Assembly: GCF_029690045.1 (NCBI RefSeq) | Contig: NZ_CP121464.1 | Location: forward strand, 930,001-994,000 | Source of the DNA: Janthinobacterium rivuli | GTDB lineage: Bacteria > Pseudomonadota > Gammaproteobacteria > Burkholderiales > Burkholderiaceae_D | Reading direction: 5' to 3' | DNA length: 64,000 bases | Shown: positions 48,207 to 55,990 of the stretch, one piece after another | How the letters are laid out: each line of letters begins with the position of its first letter | How positions within the stretch are numbered: position 1 is the first letter of the stretch | Program-made: the position numbers and the translations under genes | Notes under the pieces: model-generated | What the model was told of the DNA's origin: nothing | What the model saw: only the letters and a program-made list of their open reading frames with translations | Database searches by the model: none

Positions 48207-50543
48207 TTATTTGACGGTGAAACTCTGGTTGTAGCCGCCATTCGTACTCGTATAGCCCAATACATCACCGAAAGCCAGCGAGCTGATTAGCCATGCGCCC
48301 GCTTTGGCGCCTGCGGGGATCCTGACCGTCGAACTGAAGGTGGCATGCTTCGCATCGCCGGATGCCAGCACCCATGTGCTGTCGATGCGGGTGCCGCCGA
48401 TATCGGCGAGGTTGTACCAGGAGGTGCCGGGCAGGGCGTTGAGATTGACCCCGGTGGCATCTGTCACGGTCACCGTGGCCGTCACCAGTTGGCTTGCCTG
48501 GGAGGCATCAACGATGCTGGGGGTGACGGTGATGGCTGACACGGCGGGGCCCGCCGTGTCGCTGAGTCCATCGTTTTGCACGGTGAAACTCTGGCTGTAG
48601 CCGCCATTCGTACTCGTATAGCCCAATACGTCACTGAACGATGTCGCACCAACCAGCCATGCGCCCGCTTTGGCACCGGCTGGGATCGTCACCGTCGAAC
48701 TGAAAGTGGCATGCTTCGCGTCGCCGGAGGCCAGTACCCATTTGCTATTGATGCGGGTGCCGCCGATATCGGCGATGCTGTGCCAATAGGGGGAGGGCAG
48801 ATCTTTGAGATTGATTCCGGTGTCGTCTGTCACGGTCACCGTGGCCGTCACGCGTTGGCTCGCCTGCGAGACGTCAACGGTGCTGGGATTGACGGTGATG
48901 GCTGACACGACGGGGCCCGACGTGTCGTTGTCTCCATCGTTTTGCACGGTGAAACTCTGGCTGTAGCCGCCATTCGTACTCGTATAGCCCAATACGTCAC
49001 GGAACGATGTCGCACCAACCAGCCATGCGCCCGCTTTGGCGCCGGCGGGGATCGTCACCGTGGAACTGAAGGTGGCATGCTTCGCGTCGCCGGAGGCCAG
49101 CACCCATTTGCTGTCGATGCGGGTGCCGCCGATATCGGCGATGCTGTGCCAATAGGGGTGGGGCAGGGCGTTGAGATTGATGCCGGTGGCATCTGTCACG
49201 GTCACCGTGGCCGTCACGCGTTGGCTTGCCTGCGAGACGTCGACGGTGGCGGGGGTGACGGTGATGGCTGACACGGAGGGGCCCGACGTGTCGACGGTGC
49301 TGGCGCTGACAGTGACCGTTGCATCCGCACTGTTCGCTTTGCCATCGTTGACGATGAGTTTGGCGACATACAAGCCGGAGGCATCGGCGGTAAAGGTGGT
49401 CCTGGCCGCGCTGACAGAGGACAAGGTGGCCGTGCTGTTCGCCGGTTTTTCCGTCAGCATCCAGGCAAACGTCAACACATCGCCATTGGCATCCGAGCTG
49501 GCGCTGCCATCGAGTTCGACCACGCTGCCGGACAAGACATTCTGCGCGTAGCCTGCGTTCGCAACCGGCGCCGCATTGGCTACACTGGCCGTAATGCTGA
49601 CTGCCGCGGCGTTGCTGCTGACCTTGCCGTCGTTGACGATGACGCTGGCAACATAGGTGCCAGCCACATCCGCCGTAAAAGTGGGTCTGGCGGAGGTCGG
49701 CGACGCCAAGCTTGCCGTGCTGCCTGCCGGTTTGGATTGCAGGGTCCACGCATAGCTGAGTGTACGGCCGGCATCTGCCGAGCTGGCGCTGCCATCGAGA
49801 GTAACGACAGTGCCCGTCACCACGCTTTGTACCGGCCCGGCCTGGGCGACAGGGGGGACTGCGGCAATATCGGCGATGACTTGCTTGATGGTGTCTGGAT
49901 TGCTGATCTTGGCCAGCGCGGTCACGACCTGGGTAAGCTGGGCGGCATTGATTTTTATTCTGAGCGCATCGAGAAGCCTGTCCTGCGCATCGCCGCCGGC
50001 CGGGTTGCCTTGCGTCGCCGCTTTCAATGGTGTGGAAAGGAAATCAGCGAGCGGGGTCGTGTCGACGACACCGCTCAGTACCGCAGCCACGTCAGCCTGC
50101 GCTGCTTTCACCGCAGTGCTATTGATCTTGCTGCCGGCAATAGCGGAGTCAAAAGCGGCGAAGAAGACCGCGGGTTCGTTCCCCAATACCCGCGCCGTCA
50201 GCATTTCGGTCAGTGGCGTGATATTGGCAGTGGCGGCGTTGCCGCTTCCCAGTACGAGCGTGTGTAATTTGGAGCCATCAGCCGGATCGGTGATCTGGAG
50301 CAGGCACGGCAGTTGGCCACCGGCGGCGGCAAGGCTGTAGCTGCCGTCGGCCAGCGTCGTGGTGTTGCCTGTGCCCGTCTGGCATTTGGCAGTAATCATG
50401 GCGCCAGCAATTGCTTTCCCCGTTGCGGCAGTGCCGTTGACGGTTAACTCTGCCGGGCTAGCAGGGGCCGGTGAGGCGCCGCTACCGCCGCCGCCGCATG
50501 CAACGAGCATGCACGAACCAAGCATAATTGCCAAAGTCTTCAT
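48207..50543 (-). CDS. Large surface lipoprotein with two PKD-like and three near-identical C-terminal repeats
   Basis: A 778-residue exported lipoprotein. The signal peptide ends in the lipobox MLVACGGGG. Next is a carboxypeptidase-regulatory-like domain (GTAATGKAIAGAMITAKCQTG) and a helical segment (about 105-220). Two PKD/REJ-type domains follow (PPVAQAGPVQSVVTGTVVTL; APVANAGYAQNVLSGSVVEL). From about residue 410 there are three copies of a roughly 122-residue unit (GPSVSAITVTPATVDVSQAS ... DVLGYTSTNGGYSQSFTVQ). The architecture suggests adhesion or polymer binding at the cell surface. It is transcribed alone. Confidence 0.8.
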   Translation of the reverse strand: MKTLAIMLGSCMLVACGGGGSGASPAPASPAELTVNGTAATGKAIAGAMITAKCQTGTGNTTTLADGSYSLAAAGGQLPCLLQITDPADGSKLHTLVLGSGNAATANITPLTEMLTARVLGNEPAVFFAAFDSAIAGSKINSTAVKAAQADVAAVLSGVVDTTPLADFLSTPLKAATQGNPAGGDAQDRLLDALRIKINAAQLTQVVTALAKISNPDTIKQVIADIAAVPPVAQAGPVQSVVTGTVVTLDGSASSADAGRTLSYAWTLQSKPAGSTASLASPTSARPTFTADVAGTYVASVIVNDGKVSSNAAAVSITASVANAAPVANAGYAQNVLSGSVVELDGSASSDANGDVLTFAWMLTEKPANSTATLSSVSAARTTFTADASGLYVAKLIVNDGKANSADATVTVSASTVDTSGPSVSAITVTPATVDVSQASQRVTATVTVTDATGINLNALPHPYWHSIADIGGTRIDSKWVLASGDAKHATFSSTVTIPAGAKAGAWLVGATSFRDVLGYTSTNGGYSQSFTVQNDGDNDTSGPVVSAITVNPSTVDVSQASQRVTATVTVTDDTGINLKDLPSPYWHSIADIGGTRINSKWVLASGDAKHATFSSTVTIPAGAKAGAWLVGATSFSDVLGYTSTNGGYSQSFTVQNDGLSDTAGPAVSAITVTPSIVDASQASQLVTATVTVTDATGVNLNALPGTSWYNLADIGGTRIDSTWVLASGDAKHATFSSTVRIPAGAKAGAWLISSLAFGDVLGYTSTNGGYNQSFTVK
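48208..49305. repeat. Three tandem 366-bp coding repeats
   Basis: Nearly identical units lie at about 49305-48940, 48939-48574 and 48573-48208. The exact 366-bp period is seen, for example, in the repeated TTGCACGGTGAAACTCTGGC at 48575-48595 and 48941-48961. The two inner units are closest to each other; the last (C-terminal) unit has diverged most. Confidence 0.85.
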
Positions 50544-50782
50544 CGAATCTATCCATTTTCAATTTTTAAAGTGATGCCATGTGGCGTCACGCTCAAACGG
50601 CCAAGCTCTTGCCGGAGTCAGTCTGTTAAGGGAAATTATATATCTTTAAGCAATAGTTCATGCCTTGAAATTGAAGGCGATGCAGCTGAAGGGAGTGAGG
50701 GATGGATTTTTTCAAGCGGCGCGCAGCGCTGCGCGGTTGCAGCGTGACTGGCGACAGGCTGGATGCGAACAATTCAGCAAAC
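50544..50782. other. Intergenic region without a gene
   Basis: About 240 bases between the repeat lipoprotein start and the tRNA terminator. It is moderately AT-rich near 50560-50660 (promoter side of the lipoprotein gene). I see no ORF with coding character. Confidence 0.5.
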
Positions 50783-50811
50783 AAAAAAGCCAACCCGAAG
50801 GTTGGCTTTTT
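50783..50811. terminator. Bidirectional intrinsic terminator next to tRNA-Phe
   Basis: A-tract, GCCAACC (50789-50795), loop CGAA, GGTTGGC (50800-50806), T-tract. It is downstream of tRNA-Phe on the minus strand. Confidence 0.85.
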
Positions 50812-50831
50812 GCTATGTGTTGCTGAATTCT

Positions 50832-50907
50832 TGGTGGCCCGGGGCGGAATCGAACCACCGACACAAGGATTTTCAATCCTCTGCTCTACCGACTGAGCTA
50901 CCAGGCC
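50832..50907 (-). tRNA. tRNA-Phe (anticodon GAA)
   Basis: A 76-base tRNA including an encoded CCA. The acceptor stem GGCCTGG pairs with CCGGGCC. The D-loop has AGCTCAGTCGGTAGAGC, and the anticodon stem-loop is GAGGA-TTGAAAA-TCCTT with anticodon GAA. The T-arm is GGTGGTTCGATTCCGCC. A -10 box precedes it and a terminator follows. Confidence 0.97.
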
Positions 50908-50917
50908 AAGGCGGCGA

Positions 50918-50923
50918 ATTATA
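50918..50923 (-). promoter_or_regulatory. -10 box TATAAT of tRNA-Phe
   Basis: A perfect TATAAT on the minus strand, ending 11 bases before the mature tRNA 5' end. The -35 region is weak (GGTCAG at 17-bp spacing). Confidence 0.7.
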
Positions 50924-51026
50924 GCAGAAAGACTTTCCACCTGACCAGAGCTGGCTGTGTTCAAATGCAACAGATGGCCAAAACATGGTGTTTTGGCATC
51001 CTTGTATGACCTGAAGGGATGTGGCG

Positions 51027-51797
51027 ATGCAGCGACGTATTGGAGTGCAGGGCCTGGCGGTGGCGGGCTTGTTCAGTTTGTTGTGCGGTACGGCGCGGGC
51101 CGACGGGCTGGCCGAGCTGAATGCGGCGCTGTCGCGCTTGCAGGGCCAGATGCCGATCAAGGCGCAGGTCGAATCGAAATCCTGGCGCCGCGAGGGCGAG
51201 GGCAAGGCGGCGGAAGAGGATAGCGGCCAGGCCACTGTCACTGTCGAGGGCGGGCCGGCGGGCTTGCAGGTGCTCTACGGCAAGGAGTTGCTGGCGAAAG
51301 TGGAGGCCGAGCAGCGCGCCAGGGTGAAGGATCCGAAGGTCAAGACGCCGATCGGCTTTGCGCTGGGGGAAATGAAGGCGACGGAACTGCGTTCCATGGT
51401 GTCGGCGGCGGATGCCTTGTCGCGCGAGATCGAGGAGGCCGTGTTCAGCGGCGAAAAAATGGATAGCTACAAGGGCAAGCCAGCGCGGCTGCTCAGCTTT
51501 ACCTTGTCGCTCGACAAAGTGCCTGAGAAAGACCGCAAGTATGTGAAGAAGTTCGACGGCGGCCTCGATGTGTGGATCGCCGCGGACGGCACGCCGCTGG
51601 CCAGCCATTTCCACTTTGACGTGAGCGGGCGCGCCTTTGTCGTCATCAGCTTTACGCAAAAGACGGACGAGACGCGCCAATATGGTGTCAGCGGCGACCA
51701 TTTATTGTTGCTGCGCAAGGAGAGCAAGAATGCCATGTCGGGCGCGGGCGAGAAAGTGGAAAGCAAGATCGTCAAGACCTTGCTGCTGCAGCCCTGA
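51027..51797 (+). CDS. Exported protein of unknown function (periplasmic)
   Basis: A 256-residue protein with a signal peptide (VAGLFSLLCGTARA). The mature protein begins with a helical region (LAELNAALSRLQGQMPIKAQVE) followed by beta-rich sequence (SGQATVTVEGGPAGLQVLYGKELL) and a C-terminal half (DVWIAADGTPLASHFHFDVSGRAFVVISF). The last part recalls LolA/DUF2092-like sheets, but I do not assign a family. AAGGGA precedes ATG 51027. It stands alone beside the tRNA gene. Confidence 0.7.
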   Translation: MQRRIGVQGLAVAGLFSLLCGTARADGLAELNAALSRLQGQMPIKAQVESKSWRREGEGKAAEEDSGQATVTVEGGPAGLQVLYGKELLAKVEAEQRARVKDPKVKTPIGFALGEMKATELRSMVSAADALSREIEEAVFSGEKMDSYKGKPARLLSFTLSLDKVPEKDRKYVKKFDGGLDVWIAADGTPLASHFHFDVSGRAFVVISFTQKTDETRQYGVSGDHLLLLRKESKNAMSGAGEKVESKIVKTLLLQP

Positions 51798-51817
51798 CAT
51801 GTTGCAGTAGCACTCGA

Positions 51818-52258
51818 TTACATGGCGGCGCTGCCGCCCAGGCCGCTCTTTTGCAGCACGCAGCGCCCTGCTTCGCAGGTGGCGCCCGGATCCGTGACGA
51901 TGGAGCAGGTGGACATCATGCCGTCCGCCTGCTGCTGCTTGCGGCTTGCTTCGGCTTGCGCCTGTGCCAGTGCCTTGAGTTTCTTGCCGTCATTGCTTTT
52001 GCTGGACCAGGCCAGGTAGCGCTCGGGGCCGCCGCAAGCCTTGGCGCCGATGGCGATGGTCTGGCATTGCTGGGTGGAATCGCAGGCGGCGGCGCCCACT
52101 TCCGCCTGGATTTGCGCCAGCAAGCCGGCATTGCCGGGGGCGGGCGGCGCATCATCTTGCGTGGGGGCGCTGCCGCAGGCGCTGGCGGCCAGCAGCAGGA
52201 AGCTGGCGCACGCGGCGCGCAGCAGGGGCAACAGGGTAGGGTAGGTTGGCGTTTGCAT
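51818..52258 (-). CDS. Small lipoprotein of unknown function
   Basis: A 146-residue protein with a lipoprotein signal (ASFLLLAASACGS; Cys about residue 28). The mature part has five further Cys spaced as ACDSTQQCQTIAIGAKACGG, STCSIVTD and ATCEAGRCV, suggesting disulphides in the periplasm or on the surface. The central QTIAIGAKACGGPERYLAWSS stretch is known from proteobacterial hypothetical lipoproteins. It is convergent with the preceding exported-protein gene. Confidence 0.7.
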   Translation of the reverse strand: MQTPTYPTLLPLLRAACASFLLLAASACGSAPTQDDAPPAPGNAGLLAQIQAEVGAAACDSTQQCQTIAIGAKACGGPERYLAWSSKSNDGKKLKALAQAQAEASRKQQQADGMMSTCSIVTDPGATCEAGRCVLQKSGLGGSAAM

Positions 52259-52466
52259 GTCCTTATCATGTGCCAGGCTTGCGTAAATGGCAAGCGCGAT
52301 TCGCGCCTGGCCAGAACCTTGATCCCGGTCATTTCCATTGTCAACCCGTCAAAGTTAATATAAATCAACATCCAACCAGCGATGTACGGGTGGCAACCGG
52401 GCCGGTGCGCTGCATTCCCGCGCCGGCGCGCGCCGCCGATTCGGGAATGTTTCCAGGAGTTAGACT

Positions 52467-53462
52467 ATGCGCCGCACCCTCTCACCCTTCCTCTTCATCA
52501 CCAGCCTGGCCTTTGGCGGCGTCCTGCATGCCGCCGAAAAGGAACCGATCCAGCCGATTACTGCCGCCAAGGTGGCCAATCCAGCCATGGTCGAGCTGGG
52601 CAAGAAACTGTTTTTCGATCCGCGCCTGTCGCGCTCGGGCTTTATTTCCTGCAACAGCTGCCACAACCTGAGCATGGGCGGCACGGACAATATCAAGACC
52701 TCGATAGGCCACAACTGGCAGCGCGGGCCCATCAATTCGCCTACCGTGCTCAATTCCAGCATGAACGTGGCGCAATTCTGGGATGGCCGCGCCAAGGATT
52801 TGCAGGAGCAGGCGGGCGGCCCCATCGCCAATCCCGGCGAGATGGCTTTTACGCACGAGCTGGCCATCGACGTGCTGGCCTCGATTCCCGCCTACCGCGC
52901 GGAATTCAGACAAGTGTTTGGCCAGGATAAATTGACCATCGAGCAAGTCACGCGCGCCATCGCCGCCTTTGAAGAGGTGCTGGTGACGCCCGGTTCCCGT
53001 TTCGATCAATGGCTGTCGGGCAAGAAAAGCGCGTTGACGAAAGACGAGCTGGCCGGCTACCAGCTGTTCAAATCGAGCGGCTGCATCGCCTGTCATAACG
53101 GCCCCGCCGTGGGCGGCAATACTTTCCAGAAGATGGGTGTCGTCGAGCCGTACAAGACGGCGATGACGGCGCAAGGGCGCTCGGCCGTGACGGGCAAGGA
53201 TGCCGACCGTTTCAATTTCAAGGTACCGACCCTGCGCAACGTGGAGCTGACGTATCCCTATTTCCACGATGGCGAAGCGGCGACCCTGACGCAAGCCGTC
53301 GACGTGATGGGCCGTTTGCAACTGGGCCGCACCTTTACGCCCGACGAGAACGCCAGGCTGGTGGCGTTCCTGAAAACCCTGACGGGCAAGCAGCCGCACA
53401 TCGTGCTGCCGATCTTGCCGCCATCGAGCGACACTACGCCGCGGCCGGTGCCGTTTGACTGA
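52467..53462 (+). CDS. Di-haem cytochrome c peroxidase (CcpA/MauG family)
   Basis: A 331-residue periplasmic protein with a signal peptide (FITSLAFGGVLHA) and two c-type haem sites, CNSCH (residues 62-66) and CIACH (206-210). It matches bacterial cytochrome c peroxidases in length and in KLFFDPRLSRSGFISCNSCH, the central INSPTVLNSSMNVAQFWDGRA and the C-terminal PTLRNVELTYPYFHDGEAATL. It reduces hydrogen peroxide with electrons from small cytochromes, or acts as a MauG-type oxidase. It is a single gene. Confidence 0.93.
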   Translation: MRRTLSPFLFITSLAFGGVLHAAEKEPIQPITAAKVANPAMVELGKKLFFDPRLSRSGFISCNSCHNLSMGGTDNIKTSIGHNWQRGPINSPTVLNSSMNVAQFWDGRAKDLQEQAGGPIANPGEMAFTHELAIDVLASIPAYRAEFRQVFGQDKLTIEQVTRAIAAFEEVLVTPGSRFDQWLSGKKSALTKDELAGYQLFKSSGCIACHNGPAVGGNTFQKMGVVEPYKTAMTAQGRSAVTGKDADRFNFKVPTLRNVELTYPYFHDGEAATLTQAVDVMGRLQLGRTFTPDENARLVAFLKTLTGKQPHIVLPILPPSSDTTPRPVPFD

Positions 53463-53472
53463 GTGCTTGCCT

Positions 53473-53499
53473 GGGGTCAGACCCGGCGGGTCTGACCCC
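53473..53499. repeat. GGGGTCAGACCC inverted repeat
   Basis: GGGGTCAGACCC (53473-53484), three bases, GGGTCTGACCCC (53488-53499): a perfect 12-bp inverted repeat between the convergent peroxidase and peptidase genes. The same sequence forms the arms of the element at 14579-14644. Confidence 0.8.
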
Positions 53500-53507
53500 G
53501 ACACCAG

Positions 53508-55898
53508 TTACTTCAACGTACGCTGGAACAACTGGTAAATCCGGCGGTACTCGTCATACCACGCTTCCGGCTGCACGAAACCGTGGCGCTCCATCGGGTA
53601 GCTGGCCATTTCCCAGTTATCCTTTTTCAGCTCGATCAAGCGTTGCGACAGACGCACGGAGTCCTGGTAAAACACGTTGTCGTCGATCATGCCATGGGCG
53701 ATCAGGAGGTTGCCCGTCAGTTTGTCCGCGTATTCGATCGGTGACGAAATTTTATACGCTTGCGGGTCGACGTCCGGCGTGTTCAGGATATTTGCCGTGT
53801 ATTCGTGGTTGTAGGTGGTCCAGTCCGTCACGGGACGCAGCGCGGCGCCCGATTTGAAGATGTCCGGTGCACGCATCAGGGCCATCAGGCTCATGAAGCC
53901 ACCATAGCTGCCGCCATAGATGCCCACGTTCCGGATGTCGCCCTGGTGCTGCTGCGCCAGCCAGTTGGCGCCGTCGATAAAATCTTCCAGTTCCGGGTGG
54001 CCCATCTGGCGGTAGATGGCCGTGCGCCAGGCGCTGCCGTAGCCGAGCGAGGCGCGGTAGTCGACGTCGAGCACAATGTAACCCTGCTCGACCAGCAGGT
54101 TGTGGAACATCTGTTCGCGGAAATACACGGGATAGCGCTCGGTGACATTCTGCAGGTAGCCGGCGCCGTGCGCGAACATGACGATCGGATAGCGCTTGCC
54201 CGCTTCCAGCTGCTTTGGCCGGTACAACTTGGCCCAGATCGGCGCCGCGCCATGCGTGGACGGCACTTGCACCAGTTCCGGCATGACCCAGCTGCGCGCC
54301 TTGAAGGCGTCGCTGCGCGTATCGGTCAGGATGTTCGCCTTGCCGCCAGAGACAGAAACGCTGGCCAGCTGGGCCGGCATATAGCTGGTGGAATAGCGCA
54401 GCAGCAGCTTGCCGTTGTCGGGCGACAGGCCGAAGTTTTCCACGCCTTTCAAATTCGTCACTTCGCGCGCGCCGCCCTCTTTCGCCGTGCTGGCGCACAC
54501 TTCATACGTGCCGGGCGCTTGCCGGTTGCACATAAAATACGCGTTCTTGCCGTCGCGGCTCCATTCGACGGAGCTCACTTCCCACTGGCCGCTGGTCAGC
54601 GCGCGCGCCGGGGCCGCGCCCGTTTTCGCGTACAGGTGGGCGTAGCCGCTTTCCTCGGACAGATACCACAGGGTGGCGTTGTCGGGCAGCCAGCCGAATT
54701 CCTCGGCGCGGCGGTTGACCCAGGCCGTATCGCTGATGCGGTGCACGGGCACGAGGGCGCCGTTGGCCAGGTCGACGTTGGCGAGCCAGCCATCCTTGTT
54801 GTCGATGGCGCGGATGCGCACGGCGACCTTGCTGCCGTCATCGGTCCAGGCGATGCCGTCGCGCTGGGCGTCGATGCGCACGGCACGGTTGCCTTTCAAC
54901 GGCGGCAGTTTCTGTTCGGCGCGCAAGGCCGCCAGCGGGTCGGTGGCGATGCCGGGCAGGCTGTCAAAAGCGATCTCGCGCACCTGGCCCGTGCGCAGGT
55001 CGGCCAGCTTCAGGCTTTGCGCGATCGGCATGTTGCGGCCCACGCGCGTGCGCTCGTCGTCCGCTTCCGGGTAGCCCGTTTCCGTGACGTAGCGCGCCAG
55101 TTTGCCCAGCTTGCCCTTTTCGGCGGCCTTGTCTTGCGTGACGAACAGCAGCCAGCGGCCATCCGGCGACAGGGCGCTGCCGGAAATGGTGACTTTTTCT
55201 CCCAGGTAGATCGGTTCCGGCGCGCGCGTGGCGTCCAGGCGGCGCTCTTCATGGCGGCGTTCGCGGCTCGCGTCGCGGTCTTCCTTCTGGCGCGCCAGGT
55301 TGACGATCAGGCGCAGTTGCAATTCGCGCAGGGCGTCCGCTTCCGGCTTGGCGTCCGGGTCCTTGGCCGCGCGCAGCAGGGCGACGGGAGCGCTCAGGCG
55401 CTCCGCGCGGCTCCAGCTGAACCAGTCGGTGCCGCTGCGGTATTGCACGGCGCCGCCGTCGGCGGAATATTGCGGGTCGCTGATGGCGGAGACGCCGCGC
55501 GTGATTTGCGTCAAGGCGCCGTTCTTCAGGTCGCGCTCGAACAAGTCGCCGTTGCGCAGCAGGATGGCGCGCGTGCCGGCCCGGTTGACGACCATTTGCT
55601 GGCCATCGAGGTTGGCCAGCTGCGCATCGTCGACCTGCTTGCCGCTATTGAGTTTCGCGTTCGCGCCTGGCAATTGATACGTGTCGCGCAGGGGCGAGCC
55701 GAGGCGTTTTTGCTTGTAGTAGAGCTGGCCATTCCAGCCCCACCATGCCGCTTCGACGGGCGTGCCGATCCAGTCGGGATCGGCCATGGCCTGGTCCAGC
55801 GTGATCGGCGTGGGCGCGGTGGCGGTGGAGGACGGGGCCGCATGGGCGGCGGGCAGCAGAGAGAGCAGCAGCGGCAGCAGAGGTAGAACCAGACGCAT
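53508..55898 (-). CDS. Exported S9 family prolyl oligopeptidase / DPP-IV-like peptidase
   Basis: A 796-residue peptidase with a signal peptide (MRLVLPLLPLLLSLLPAAHA), a beta-propeller region (about 60-520) and a C-terminal alpha/beta hydrolase. The triad is Ser in YGGSYGGFMS, Asp in HGMIDDNVF and His in MERHGF. The propeller segment LARQKEDRDASRERRHEERR is an unusual charged insertion. It cleaves peptides, probably after proline or alanine, in the periplasm; exact specificity is unknown. Confidence 0.92.
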   Translation of the reverse strand: MRLVLPLLPLLLSLLPAAHAAPSSTATAPTPITLDQAMADPDWIGTPVEAAWWGWNGQLYYKQKRLGSPLRDTYQLPGANAKLNSGKQVDDAQLANLDGQQMVVNRAGTRAILLRNGDLFERDLKNGALTQITRGVSAISDPQYSADGGAVQYRSGTDWFSWSRAERLSAPVALLRAAKDPDAKPEADALRELQLRLIVNLARQKEDRDASRERRHEERRLDATRAPEPIYLGEKVTISGSALSPDGRWLLFVTQDKAAEKGKLGKLARYVTETGYPEADDERTRVGRNMPIAQSLKLADLRTGQVREIAFDSLPGIATDPLAALRAEQKLPPLKGNRAVRIDAQRDGIAWTDDGSKVAVRIRAIDNKDGWLANVDLANGALVPVHRISDTAWVNRRAEEFGWLPDNATLWYLSEESGYAHLYAKTGAAPARALTSGQWEVSSVEWSRDGKNAYFMCNRQAPGTYEVCASTAKEGGAREVTNLKGVENFGLSPDNGKLLLRYSTSYMPAQLASVSVSGGKANILTDTRSDAFKARSWVMPELVQVPSTHGAAPIWAKLYRPKQLEAGKRYPIVMFAHGAGYLQNVTERYPVYFREQMFHNLLVEQGYIVLDVDYRASLGYGSAWRTAIYRQMGHPELEDFIDGANWLAQQHQGDIRNVGIYGGSYGGFMSLMALMRAPDIFKSGAALRPVTDWTTYNHEYTANILNTPDVDPQAYKISSPIEYADKLTGNLLIAHGMIDDNVFYQDSVRLSQRLIELKKDNWEMASYPMERHGFVQPEAWYDEYRRIYQLFQRTLK

Positions 55899-55990
55899 CG
55901 GGGATCGCTTTAATCAAAGGGGATGGTGAAGGTACAGGCTATGAGGCCGGTATTCTAGCGGAGGAGTTTCGTGCAGGAAATGTCGGAAAG

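Noticed and set aside
48208..49305. CRISPR-like repeat array
   Set aside because: The repeats are 366 bp, in frame and coding, without spacers.
53760..55886. 708-codon plus-strand frame opposite the S9 peptidase
   Set aside because: Composition is that of a shadow frame; the peptidase on the other strand has all conserved motifs.
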